A stretch of 64,000 nucleotides of DNA from JABWBD01 sp040768665 (lineage in GTDB: Bacteria > Planctomycetota > Planctomycetia > Pirellulales > Thermoguttaceae): positions 186,001 to 250,000 of the forward strand of contig JAXGMN010000011.1 in assembly GCA_040768665.1 (NCBI GenBank), written 5' to 3'. Both the position numbers and the translations under genes were made by a program. Below are positions 53,334-61,846 of this stretch, one piece after another (position 1 is the first letter of the stretch; the number at the start of each line of letters is the position of its first letter). The notes beneath the pieces were generated by a model that ran no database searches, was not told the origin of the DNA, and saw nothing but the letters and a program-made list of their open reading frames with translations.

Positions 53334-53999
53334 ATGACTTCCCCCCGCGCCGTCGTGTTCGACATGGACGGCTTGATGTTTAACACTGAGGACGTCTACT
53401 ACCAGGTTGGGTGTGAATTGCTCCGCCGCCGCGGATGCGAGTTCACCAAGGAGTTGAGCGATGCCATGATGGGCCGCCCGCCCCAGCCCAGCTTCGAAGT
53501 CATGATCCAGTGGCATTCGCTCACCGATACCTGGCAGCAGTTGGCGACCGAATCGGAGCAAATCTTCGTCGAATTGCTCGACGGATATCTGGCGCCGATG
53601 CCCGGTTTGATGGAACTGCTCGAGCGGCTTGAGCGGGCGGGAGTCCCCAAGGCAATCTGCACGAGCAGCAGCCGGAATGTCCTCACGGCCGTTCTCTCGC
53701 GAATGGACCTGGAAAGCCGGTTTCAGTTTACGTTGACGGCGGAAGATATCGTCCGCGGCAAACCGGATCCGGAGATCTATTTGAAGGCCGCAGCTCGGTT
53801 CGACGTGCGTCCGGACGAGATGCTCGTGCTCGAGGACAGCCAGACCGGCTGCCGGTCGGCGGCGGCGGCAGGGGCTTTCACCGTGGCGGTTCCCGGTGAG
53901 CATAGCCGCGGTCAGGATTTCGGAGTTGCCTCCCTGGTAGTCGCGAGTTTGGCGGATCCGCGGCTGTACGAGGTTCTTAGGTTGGATGGACGCGCGTAG
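53334..53999 (+). CDS. HAD-superfamily hydrolase (phosphoglycolate-phosphatase-like)
   Basis: A 221-residue protein. Motif I FDMDGLMFNTE (9-19, nucleophile Asp10), a cap insertion, motif II CTSSSR, motif III GKPDPEIYLKAA and motif IV VLEDSQTGCRSAAAAG are complete. Subfamily IA beta-phosphoglucomutase/phosphatase type. The ATG at 53334 is preferred to a TTG 18 nt upstream. Substrate unknown; its place before a glycan cluster suggests a sugar phosphate. Confidence 0.9.
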   Translation: MTSPRAVVFDMDGLMFNTEDVYYQVGCELLRRRGCEFTKELSDAMMGRPPQPSFEVMIQWHSLTDTWQQLATESEQIFVELLDGYLAPMPGLMELLERLERAGVPKAICTSSSRNVLTAVLSRMDLESRFQFTLTAEDIVRGKPDPEIYLKAAARFDVRPDEMLVLEDSQTGCRSAAAAGAFTVAVPGEHSRGQDFGVASLVVASLADPRLYEVLRLDGRA

Positions 54000-54046
54000 A
54001 CCGCTTCGGCTTTGGAGCCTACCCCAAAATAGGGACAGGTTCTTAG

Positions 54047-55012
54047 CTACGCTGCTTCGCTCGCGTGCAGAGTCCATGCGCCCGGCGCTCTGAGCCGGGC
54101 ACGATGGCCGTTGTGGACCTGATCGGCAAAGCGTTCCAGGCCCTCGCGAACCAACGGCATCGTGCAGGCAAGGCGGCGCCGGGCGCATCGGGTGTCGAGC
54201 GACGAATCCTGCACGCGTGGCAAGTGGAGCACCTCAGCAATGGACCGATCCATCGACGTGAGCTCGCCTGGCAACTCGAAGATGGAAGCCAACTCACGAG
54301 CAAAACAGTAGGCGCTGACACGTTCTGCCCCGGCGAAGTGGTAGAGCCCTGTGAGCCCCCGGCGATAGCTTCGCAGCAGCAGGTCGGCCAGGTCCGTTGC
54401 GAGGATGGGCGTTGCAAACAGGTCGGGGTCGGCGGTAAATCGATTGCCCTCGCTGAACGCCTGCCAGGCTCGTTCCGCGAAACCGGGCCGGCCGCCAGTC
54501 GGCGACCATCCGTAGATGCATGAGCGAACCACCAGAGCGTTGGTTCCGCACAACGCTTGCTCGACCAGCCTTGCCACCTGCGCCAAAGCGGAGACGCCGT
54601 CGGTCGAGTGGCCCTCTCTACGAAAGCCTCGTCGGCCGGCAAATACGGCGTCGGTCGAGATTACCGTCAGGCTGCTGCCGACTGCAGAGGCCGCTTCCCG
54701 GAGCGTATGGCAGAGTCGCAACTCCAACTCGGCATCCACCTCATCTTCGACCGCATCCCAGCTTCCACGGCTGGCGGCACCGCAATGGATAATCCACTTG
54801 GGTGCGAGTTCACGGACTAGCGATGCCAATCTGTCGCTTCCTTGCAGGGGCCAGATTCGGCACGCAGGCAGGGAGATTGGGGTGTTCTGGCAAACTCCGG
54901 TAATCACGAAGTTGGCGGCGAGTCGCATGGCAAGATTCGCCCCGAGCGCACCGTCCACCCCCGTGATCAGGAGTCTGGGGCGATCGGCTGCAAAACCTCT
55001 AAGATCTTCCAT
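54047..55012 (-). CDS. RmlD-like NAD(P)-binding sugar-nucleotide protein with degenerate active site
   Basis: A 321-residue protein. LLITGVDGALGANLAMRLA (GxxGxxG, residues 15-33) and VISTDAVFAG match dTDP-4-dehydrorhamnose reductases (extended SDRs). At the place of the catalytic YxxxK (NVYGRSK in RmlD) this protein reads VSALAQVARLV, so both Tyr and Lys are missing. The C-terminal substrate-domain pattern FATPILATDLADLLL and GLYHFAGAE is preserved. It may bind but not reduce its ligand. The frame continues upstream of the ATG, but that part is antisense to the next gene. Confidence 0.75.
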   Translation of the reverse strand: MEDLRGFAADRPRLLITGVDGALGANLAMRLAANFVITGVCQNTPISLPACRIWPLQGSDRLASLVRELAPKWIIHCGAASRGSWDAVEDEVDAELELRLCHTLREAASAVGSSLTVISTDAVFAGRRGFRREGHSTDGVSALAQVARLVEQALCGTNALVVRSCIYGWSPTGGRPGFAERAWQAFSEGNRFTADPDLFATPILATDLADLLLRSYRRGLTGLYHFAGAERVSAYCFARELASIFELPGELTSMDRSIAEVLHLPRVQDSSLDTRCARRRLACTMPLVREGLERFADQVHNGHRARLRAPGAWTLHASEAA

Positions 55013-55138
55013 GACCGGGTGCCGCAAGCACGATTGATCTTCCGGCCGTCCTATGGCCGGACGAAAGGGGCATTGTAACGGGGGCCGTGTTCGACTCCAA
55101 GGCGAGATGGAAACAGCAAGCCGCCGGCTGGTGCAGTC

Positions 55139-55168
55139 TTGACGTTCCGGGAGATAACATGTTAGACT
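55139..55168 (+). promoter_or_regulatory. Possible promoter of the surface-glycan genes
   Basis: TTGACG (55139-55144), an 18-nt spacer, TAGACT (55163-55168), 72 nt before the nucleotidyltransferase ATG. Moderate match only. The rest of 55013-55240 shows nothing else. Confidence 0.35.
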
Positions 55169-55240
55169 CGCATTACCTCGCGGGGCGGCTTCTGCTGCGC
55201 GGCGAGAGGAAATGCCGATCCTCCTGGCCGGGGACACGGA

Positions 55241-55990
55241 ATGTTGAAGACGCTGGGGATTGTCAACGCGTGCTACGGATCGCCTTCTTCGCGAGCCAGG
55301 GCCTCGCGTAGGATGGGCGGCAAGTCGCTGCTGGAATGGGTAGTCCGGCGGGTCACCGATTGTGAGCGTCTGGACGGAGTGATCGCCGTCACAACGGCGG
55401 CTGCCGAGAATTGTTGTGTCTCCTCGCTTGTCCCGCTGGACGTTCCCCTGTTCGTTGCGGACCGTAAAGACCCGTTGCGAAGTGTGGCTGCGGCGCTCGA
55501 AGAGTACGCAGCGCAGACCGTGGTCCTGGTCGGCACGGACTTTCCCTTTGTCGATCCGATGTGGATCGACCGACTGGTGATCGATGCGGAGGCCCACCCG
55601 GGATGCGATTATGTGGGCTACTGCTGCCGCAGCGGGCTGCCGGCGATCTTGTCGCCGGTCGGCATGTATTGCGAATGGTCGCGGGCGCAGGCGATCCGTG
55701 ACGCCGCGAAGAAAGCCAGGCTGCCGGCAGATCGCGAGCACCCGACCCGTTACCTGTACTCGCATCCCGAGAAGTTCAACATCCGCCTGATCCCGGCCCC
55801 GGCCCAGATCGACCGCGACGACCTCCGGTTGACGGTCGACCACGAGGAGGACTGGGAGAATACGTTGGCGATTTTCGACGCCTTGGGACCGGAACATCTG
55901 GACTGGCAAAGGATTGCCGACCTGCTCGACCATCAGCCCGCGCTGCGCGAGCGGATGGCGATGCTGAACCGCGCAGCCGTCAAGAGCTGA
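55241..55990 (+). CDS. Cytidylyltransferase-like NTP transferase (NeuA/SpsF family)
   Basis: A 249-residue protein. The N-terminal LGIVNACYGSPSSRARASRRMGGKSLLEW corresponds to the nucleotide-binding loop and Lys of CMP-sugar synthetases (consensus ARxxSxRLPGK). VVLVGTDFPFVDPMWID is the metal-binding Asp region, and LRLTVDHEEDW is a typical C-terminal motif of SpsF/NeuA proteins. It likely activates a sugar or polyol phosphate with CTP. Next to two CDP-alcohol phosphotransferases, a CDP-polyol product is an attractive inference. Confidence 0.85.
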   Translation: MLKTLGIVNACYGSPSSRARASRRMGGKSLLEWVVRRVTDCERLDGVIAVTTAAAENCCVSSLVPLDVPLFVADRKDPLRSVAAALEEYAAQTVVLVGTDFPFVDPMWIDRLVIDAEAHPGCDYVGYCCRSGLPAILSPVGMYCEWSRAQAIRDAAKKARLPADREHPTRYLYSHPEKFNIRLIPAPAQIDRDDLRLTVDHEEDWENTLAIFDALGPEHLDWQRIADLLDHQPALRERMAMLNRAAVKS

Positions 55991-56135
55991 CGCGGTCGCT
56001 GGAGCAGGCAAACCAAAAGGATTGAAACCGATGGCCGCAGGGCTTCTCCAGGGCGGGCATGCTGCCCGCGACACGGGACGGCCTCATTTCCAAGGGTCTC
56101 GGTTTTCTCGCACGTTTATCTTGGGGGCATGTTCC

Positions 56136-56918
56136 ATGAATGTACGTGATGATTTTCGCGTCGGCGGGCAATGGCTCTCTCCGGACCGGCTGCGGCAGCG
56201 GCGTTGCCCGGCCGGCTCGCTATCGCGGCCGATTCGCGGATTGTTGTTCGACATGGGCGACGTTCTGCACGACGCGACGCTTTGGCGGCGATGGCTGCTA
56301 CAGCTTTTGGGTCGCATCGGTTTGCAGACGACCTACCGCAGTTTTTACCACGTTTGGGACCGCGACTTCCTGGCCGACGTTCACCGGGGTCGCAGGGAAT
56401 TCGGCGAGGCTTTTTCCGCGTTTCTGCTGTCGGCCGGCCTTTCGCCGGCCCAGATCGACGAAGTGCAGGCGGCCTGCCAGGCGCGTCGCCGGCAATGGGA
56501 AGATACGGCCCGGACGTTGCCAGGCGTGAAGCCGACGCTGGCTCGCCTCCACGCCGCCGGCTATGTGCTGGGCGTGCTGAGCGATTCGGAGCACTCATCC
56601 GCCGTGCTGCGCGAACAGTTGGACCGTTTTGGGATCGCGGGATATTTCACTGCCGTCGTCTCTTCGATCGATCTGGGCGAGACCAAGCCGCAGCCCATTG
56701 GTTACCGCACCGCGCTGGAGCGAATGAACCTTCTGCCGGAACAGGCGGCGTTCGTCGGCCACGACGCGCTGGAGTTGGCCGGCGCTGCACGGGTCGGGCT
56801 GTCGACCGTTGCGTTCAACTTCGACCCGGATGCCAAGGCCGACGTGTTTATCGCCCGCTTCGACGAGCTGTTGGACGTGGTATCGGCCGCACAGCCTTCT
56901 CTGGCGGCCGCGGGGTGA
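56136..56918 (+). CDS. HAD-superfamily hydrolase
   Basis: A 260-residue protein. Motif I LLFDMGDVLHD (37-47; nucleophile Asp39, the FDMGDV variant common in this family), motif II VLSDSEHSS, motif III ETKPQPIGY and motif IV FVGHDALELAGAARVG. Start chosen at ATG 56136; the frame remains open upstream but without family residues. Gene 4 nt upstream of the next, so probably cotranscribed. A phosphatase acting on a sugar phosphate is the likely role. Confidence 0.88.
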   Translation: MNVRDDFRVGGQWLSPDRLRQRRCPAGSLSRPIRGLLFDMGDVLHDATLWRRWLLQLLGRIGLQTTYRSFYHVWDRDFLADVHRGRREFGEAFSAFLLSAGLSPAQIDEVQAACQARRRQWEDTARTLPGVKPTLARLHAAGYVLGVLSDSEHSSAVLREQLDRFGIAGYFTAVVSSIDLGETKPQPIGYRTALERMNLLPEQAAFVGHDALELAGAARVGLSTVAFNFDPDAKADVFIARFDELLDVVSAAQPSLAAAG

Positions 56919-56922
56919 CGGG

Positions 56923-58794
56923 ATGCCGATGCTGGTTGTTGCCCGCTACGAGTTGATCCCCCCACCGCTCGATGAGGAGCAGCCGGCGGTCCTTCTCGAA
57001 GGGGCCTGGCCCCCGGAGGTTTCGTCGCGAATCCGCACTTCACTGGACGACGCGATCGACGCGAGGTTTGCCTGGATCGATGCCGATGCGTCGCGTCTGG
57101 CCGGTGCGGTGGCCGAGTCGACTCGGGGCGCGGGGCCGCCCAGTCTGGACGAGGCGTCGCCCGGCTGGCTGAATGCGTTGGCGCTTCGCTACTACCTGGT
57201 GAAACTGATCCGACCGATCGTCTACTTCACGGAAGTCCGCCCCCTGAACCCAGGCGATTGCGTGACTGCGCTGCTGTGCCGGGGTGGCGACGAAGACTAT
57301 CGGGACATCCTTGAACAGCTTTGCCTGCAATCGGGCGCCGATTGCCAGTTCCGTTGGATCGACCGTCTGGAGCGTGGCGAAGAGAAGCTTCCATCCGGAG
57401 GGCGATGGCGGCGATGGTTGGACGTGCTTCGCCGGCCGCTTGAGCCGCGAGCGGATTGGGCAGATCCCCGGCGGCGAATCGTACTTTGCGGAAACCCGCG
57501 GATCCTCCAACCCGTCTGCCGGGAGCTTGTGAGCCGAGACTGCGCGGTCTGGTGGCTCTACGATCGGCTGGCGCTGAAGGCGTGGCTGCGGTGGCGCCGG
57601 CTCGGCGTGGGGCAACTCGTCTGCGATTCCGAGGTGGGCAGGGAAAACCGTTTTCGTGCGCCGGCCATCGACTTCTGCGCTTATCGTGGAGTGGACCTGA
57701 GCCAGATTGTCGAGCGATGGATATCGAGGCGATTGGCCGTCCATGGCACGCGCCACAGTCGCCTCCTGGGACAAATGGACTCTCACTTCGGCCAGGTTCG
57801 TCCCGATGCCCTGGTGCTCGACGAGGACGCCACACCAACCGCCCGCGCGGCGGTGGCGGTCGCCCACCGGCACCATGTCCGTTCGTTTGTCGTGCAACAT
57901 GGAGCACCTGTCTGCCGATTTGGATTCGCTCCGCTGGCAGCGGACCGGATGTTGGCCTGGGGGCCGTCGTCGCAGCAGCAGTTCGAAGCCTGGGGCATCG
58001 CGCCGGCACGCGTGCTGGCGACCGGGTCCCCGGTGCACGACGAACTGTTGTGTCGTCTGTCGGGATCCCGGCAGGCTGGTAGGTCCCGCTTGCCGAGCGG
58101 GACCTTTGACGCCAGGTCCCGCTCGGCACGCGGGACCTACTCGTCACCCGCGTCTGAACCGCGCCTGAATATCCTGCTATTGGCCACGACGCCGCCACGC
58201 GACGAGCGGCCGGACTCGGTAGCATTTCATCTCACGGGATCGACTTATACGGCGATGCTGCGCGCGGCCTTTGCCGCCGTGTCGAAATTGCCGCGGGCAC
58301 GCCTGATCGTCAAACTTCATCCTCGCTGCCCGCACGATCCGGTAATGGAGAGGGTGGCGGGCGAGTTTCCGTCGGTCGAGACCGAGTTTGTCGCTTCCGG
58401 ACCTCTCGAGCCACATCTTGCCAACGCCGACTGTGCGCTGAGCTGCGCATCGAGCGCCGGCATCGACGCGGCACTGGCGGGGGTTCCGGTCGTTCAGCTT
58501 CTGCCGGCAGGGTCCGCGGATATCCTTCCTGCCGAGCGATGGGGACTGATCGGCTCGGCAAGGAGCGAAGCTGAATTGGACATGCTTCTGGAAAGGGCCT
58601 TGGCCGCGGGACGCAAGTCGGAGGTGCAACCGAACCCGTTGGTCTTCCGCCACGCGGGTAATTCAGCGGCTGCCGTGGCTGACGCAGTCATTTCGGCCGG
58701 AATGCCGAACAGGATGTCTCATCGCAAGCTTACTCCGGAGCACTTTGCCGCGAGAACGCGTCGAAGTTCCGTCGAACGCGCACCGGGGGACTGA
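56923..58794 (+). CDS. Capsule/surface-polysaccharide glycosyltransferase-like protein with in-frame repeat insertion
   Basis: A 623-residue cytosolic protein. The N-terminal half has no clear motif. From about 290 the pattern HFGQVRPDALVLDEDATPTAR, SFVVQHGAP, ADRMLAWGPSSQQQFEAWGI, RVLATGSPVHDEL, then RLIVKLHPRCPH and CALSCASSAGIDAALAGVPVVQL, is that of GT-B-fold CDP-glycerol glycerophosphotransferase/polysialyl-like transferases. About 20 residues (387-406) between the two are encoded by a pair of REP palindromes (58081-58138), without breaking the frame. Donor unknown; CDP-linked donors would fit the cluster. Confidence 0.7.
   Translation: MPMLVVARYELIPPPLDEEQPAVLLEGAWPPEVSSRIRTSLDDAIDARFAWIDADASRLAGAVAESTRGAGPPSLDEASPGWLNALALRYYLVKLIRPIVYFTEVRPLNPGDCVTALLCRGGDEDYRDILEQLCLQSGADCQFRWIDRLERGEEKLPSGGRWRRWLDVLRRPLEPRADWADPRRRIVLCGNPRILQPVCRELVSRDCAVWWLYDRLALKAWLRWRRLGVGQLVCDSEVGRENRFRAPAIDFCAYRGVDLSQIVERWISRRLAVHGTRHSRLLGQMDSHFGQVRPDALVLDEDATPTARAAVAVAHRHHVRSFVVQHGAPVCRFGFAPLAADRMLAWGPSSQQQFEAWGIAPARVLATGSPVHDELLCRLSGSRQAGRSRLPSGTFDARSRSARGTYSSPASEPRLNILLLATTPPRDERPDSVAFHLTGSTYTAMLRAAFAAVSKLPRARLIVKLHPRCPHDPVMERVAGEFPSVETEFVASGPLEPHLANADCALSCASSAGIDAALAGVPVVQLLPAGSADILPAERWGLIGSARSEAELDMLLERALAAGRKSEVQPNPLVFRHAGNSAAAVADAVISAGMPNRMSHRKLTPEHFAARTRRSSVERAPGD
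58081..58138. repeat. REP pair inserted in frame within a coding sequence
   Basis: Copies of the 25-bp palindrome at 58081-58105 (loop TTGCCGAG) and 58114-58138 (loop CTCGGCAC, one change) lie in opposite orientation, 8 nt apart. Together they encode GRSRLPSGTF-DARSRSARGT within the glycosyltransferase-like protein, between two conserved blocks. Confidence 0.85.
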
Positions 58795-58795
58795 G

Positions 58796-60322
58796 ATGAT
58801 GAGCACGCAACCGCACGCGCTCGACGCTTCTCCATCGATCTCAGCTCCGGTGAGCGGGTGGCGGCGGCTTCTGGGCGATTGGGCGGTCGTCGGCAGCGCA
58901 GAGATCGTCTGCCAGGCCCTCGGGACCGCGACCAGTCTGTTGTTGCGAATGCTGCTTGACCCGGCGCAGATGGGCATCTGGCAGGCGGTGAAGCTCGTAC
59001 TGAGCTACGCAAGCTACGCTAATTTCGGCGTCAGCAAGGGGGCTGCGAGGGAGCTGACCGTCGCGCTGGGGAGTGGTGACCTTGCGCGGGCTGAGCGGGG
59101 GCTGGATCTTGCGTTCACAGCGAACACCCTTTCAAGCCTGCTCTATGCCGTGATTCTCGTGGGGGTGGGGGTCTGGGTCGGTCTGCGTGGAACGGGAGAG
59201 TGGTCCGGCGCCTGGGCGGCAGGGCTGGCCGTGGGCGGCATCCTGGCCGCACTGGGCCGATATGCCTCGTTCCAGATAACGGTCCTCCGCGCGAAGCAGC
59301 AGTTCGCCATTACCTCACGACTATCGTTGCTCGAGGCAGTGACGACATTGGCCGTCGGCGGCGCATGCACCTGGTTGTGGGGCCTGGCCGGTCTGTATGC
59401 AGGCACGCTGGCCGTGATGTCGGCGTCGCTGGTCTACCTGTCGCGATTTGGCGGGCTGCGGTTCCAATGGGGCTGGGATCACGCGGAGATGCGGCGACTG
59501 ATCGCAATCGGCAGCCCGATGCTCCTTGCGGGAGTCGTCTATAGCGTGTTTCGATCGCTCGATAAGCTGATGATCCTCGGCTACATGAGCGACCGGGAGG
59601 CCCAGCTTGGCTGTTACTCGCTGGCGCTGATGGTCGCCGCACAACTCTACGGGATCGGCAACATGCTGTCGATCGTGATGGGGCCGCGCTACGGAGAGAA
59701 GTTCGGCCAATGTGGCGACCGTCGGCAGGTGGCGTTGTTGGCCGCCCGGGCGACGGAATTGCAGGCGGCGGCGATTGCGCTGCCGGCGGCGTTGTCGCTG
59801 GTGCTTGCCGGCCCGGTCCTCGGCCGGCTCCTGCCCGATTACGAGAGTGGGCTGGCCGCACTGGTATGGCTGCTGCCCGGGACGGTTGCACTTTCTCTGG
59901 CGCTGCCGGCGAGCCAATACCTGATCGCGATCGACCGGCAGAACCGGGCCCTGGCGGCCGTTCTCGCCGCGACGGGGCTCGCGGCGGTAGCGGATCATGT
60001 GGCCCTGACGAATGGTATGGGTCTGGCCGGTGTGGCGGCCGCTACGGCCTGGGGGTATGTCGCGTATTTCCTGCTTTCGGCAAGGATATCGATCTGGCCC
60101 GAGCTGGGTCCGGCGGAACGATGCCGCTATGTGGCGATGCTCGGTTTAGCGATTGTGCCAACCCTTGGGGTCGCGAGCGTTCTCGAGGCAAGAATGCCGT
60201 GGACGGTTTCCGATTGGCCGACCCTACTGGCGAAGCTCGTCGCCGTAGTGCTGGTGTGGAGTGCCACGATTTGTGGCGGATGGCAGTGGGGTCGGTGGGG
60301 CGGTTCGATACGGCAGGCGTAG
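58796..60322 (+). CDS. Wzx/MATE-type polysaccharide flippase
   Basis: A 508-residue protein with about 12-14 hydrophobic helices, an N-terminal cytosolic stretch rich in Ser/Pro, and the MOP-superfamily pattern VKLVLSYASYANFGVSKGAARE, RSLDKLMILGYMS, and GIGNMLSIVMGPRYGEKFG. It probably moves a lipid-linked glycan across the inner membrane. ATG at 58796 (or 58799), 1 nt after the previous stop, with GGGGGA upstream. Confidence 0.88.
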   Translation: MMSTQPHALDASPSISAPVSGWRRLLGDWAVVGSAEIVCQALGTATSLLLRMLLDPAQMGIWQAVKLVLSYASYANFGVSKGAARELTVALGSGDLARAERGLDLAFTANTLSSLLYAVILVGVGVWVGLRGTGEWSGAWAAGLAVGGILAALGRYASFQITVLRAKQQFAITSRLSLLEAVTTLAVGGACTWLWGLAGLYAGTLAVMSASLVYLSRFGGLRFQWGWDHAEMRRLIAIGSPMLLAGVVYSVFRSLDKLMILGYMSDREAQLGCYSLALMVAAQLYGIGNMLSIVMGPRYGEKFGQCGDRRQVALLAARATELQAAAIALPAALSLVLAGPVLGRLLPDYESGLAALVWLLPGTVALSLALPASQYLIAIDRQNRALAAVLAATGLAAVADHVALTNGMGLAGVAAATAWGYVAYFLLSARISIWPELGPAERCRYVAMLGLAIVPTLGVASVLEARMPWTVSDWPTLLAKLVAVVLVWSATICGGWQWGRWGGSIRQA

Positions 60323-60354
60323 ATCGAGAGTGACACGATCAAGATGGCTAATCT

Positions 60355-60479
60355 GTAACCGTTCACGCCACGGAAGAAAGGGGGACAGGTCCATGTTTTC
60401 GGCCAACGTTTTTTACGCCAAAACACCCCGAATTGACCGAGAAATGGGCCAGTCCCCGGCCGTCGGCGTGAACGGTTAC
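60355..60479. repeat. MITE-like repeat with IS66-type ends, copy 2
   Basis: A 125-bp unit with perfect terminal inverted repeats GTAACCGTTCACG / CGTGAACGGTTAC, the same as the ends of the IS66-family element. Flanks GCTAATCT and GCGAATCT match at 7 of 8 positions, a probable 8-bp target duplication. Its interior is homologous to the unit at 606-720. Confidence 0.85.
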
Positions 60480-60527
60480 GCGAATCTCTTGTCTCCGAAC
60501 GACTGCACGAGCGAAAGGAGCCGGCGA

Positions 60528-61460
60528 TTGACACTGCGGAACCTGCCATTGGCGGAATGGGAGCGGCGCTGCCAGAAGGCGGACCATCGGCGGATCGGCA
60601 ATTGGATGGCCCGGCGAGTCAGCCGTCCGGCGGCGCTGCGGATCACGCGAGTGATCGGGCCCTGGGGGATTTCTGCCAACTGGATCACGCTCCTGGCATG
60701 GGCCTGCGGCCTGGCAGCGGCGGCTGCGTTCGGTTGGGGGACCGCAGACGGTTGGCTTCTTGCCGCTGCGCTTCTGCAACTCTGGTATTTGTTGGATCAT
60801 GTGGACGGCCAACTCGCCCGGCTGAATGGAACGGCCTCGCTCGACGGCGTGCAGTTCGACTACCTGATGCACCATACGCTCAATCTAATCGTGCCGCTGG
60901 GCGTCGGATGGGGGTTGTTTGTACAGACCGCCGAGCCGGGCTGGTGTTTCGGCGGGCTGGTCTGGGGAGTTTCACTGCTTGGAATGGGGGTTCAGCACGA
61001 CGCCCGTTACAAGGCTTTTGTGCAGCGACTCAAGGCATTGGAGGGACGCTTGGAGGTGGTCGGAGGCGGCGGATTTCGGCGAAGTCCCCAGCCGCCGGCG
61101 CCTCGGACTCCTCTGCGGCTGACCGGGTGGCTGATGCGCAAAGGTTGCGAGCCGCACGTGGTGATGAACCTGCTTACGCTTATCGCGGTGATCGGCTGGC
61201 TCGCCGAAAGCGGGCATCTGCGAATCGCGCAGTGCTACCTGGCCACGGCGTCAGCGCTGTCGCTCATGACGGCGACGTGGACGGTCGTCTCCTCCCAGCG
61301 ACAGGGAGCTTGCGAGAAGGAATTTGCCGCCTGGTTCCGAGTACCGCCAGGGGCGGAACTCGTTCTCACCGGCGGATACTGGACGGTTGTCAGCGCGAAA
61401 ATGGGCGAGGAACACCACGAGGCGAATCCACGCAGTGCCAACGCAGAGCCGGGCGGGTGA
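60528..61460 (+). CDS. CDP-alcohol phosphatidyltransferase with altered catalytic motif
   Basis: A 310-residue membrane protein. TTG start at 60528, 7 nt after AAAGGAG; upstream frame is the MITE-like unit. The family motif is D90-x2-D93-G-x2-A-R98-x8-G107-x3-D111-x3-H115: the last Asp, normally the catalytic base, is His. Flanking helices (LLAWACGLAAAAAFGWG and others) fit a six-helix CDP-OH-P fold, with a soluble insert (about 180-205) before the last helices. If active, it transfers a phospho-alcohol from a CDP-linked donor to a lipid or glycan alcohol. It may instead be a non-catalytic partner of the second enzyme. Confidence 0.8.
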   Translation: MTLRNLPLAEWERRCQKADHRRIGNWMARRVSRPAALRITRVIGPWGISANWITLLAWACGLAAAAAFGWGTADGWLLAAALLQLWYLLDHVDGQLARLNGTASLDGVQFDYLMHHTLNLIVPLGVGWGLFVQTAEPGWCFGGLVWGVSLLGMGVQHDARYKAFVQRLKALEGRLEVVGGGGFRRSPQPPAPRTPLRLTGWLMRKGCEPHVVMNLLTLIAVIGWLAESGHLRIAQCYLATASALSLMTATWTVVSSQRQGACEKEFAAWFRVPPGAELVLTGGYWTVVSAKMGEEHHEANPRSANAEPGG

Positions 61461-61846
61461 GCAGCCCGATTGCACGTAAGAGCAAGTGAATACCAGCTTT
61501 GCGTCGGCCGAGGGTGTGGCCACCAAGGATGCGGTTTTCTCAAAACAGAAGGGATTGGGTGGCCACGCGCTTCTGGGTGGTTGGATCGGATGATTTGCGA
61601 GCGATGCGAGGCATTGCGAACGCCCGGGTAAGAAGTGTCGGCGCGGACGCCAGGCGCGAGGCAACTGCGGCAAGCCTAGCGGTTGCCCCGAGAGGGTGAG
61701 AACCAAATTGCCAAGTCGGCAAGGTTACGATCGGAGCCCGAGAGTCGTCTTGACCCCCACCGGCCTTGCGGCCTATGGTGGTGGTTCGTAGGAAGGAGCC
61801 AACGGCGCAAGTCGCGAGGCACGCACGGAAGCCTTTGGGCCTCGTC
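61461..61846. other. 386-bp gap with several hairpins, no recognised gene
   Basis: No convincing protein. Several short stems occur in the second half: GGCAAC...GTTGCC (61660-61687), TTGCC-AAGTC-GGCAA (61718-61732) and CCACCGGCC-TTGC-GGCC-TAT-GGTGG (61757-61781). They may be a structured leader of the following glycosyltransferase gene or a decayed repeat. Unassigned. Confidence 0.3.

Noticed and set aside
55013..56074. In-frame extension upstream of the RmlD-like gene
   Set aside because: It is mostly antisense to the cytidylyltransferase gene and has no domain; the GxxGxxG start lies just after the ATG at 55012.
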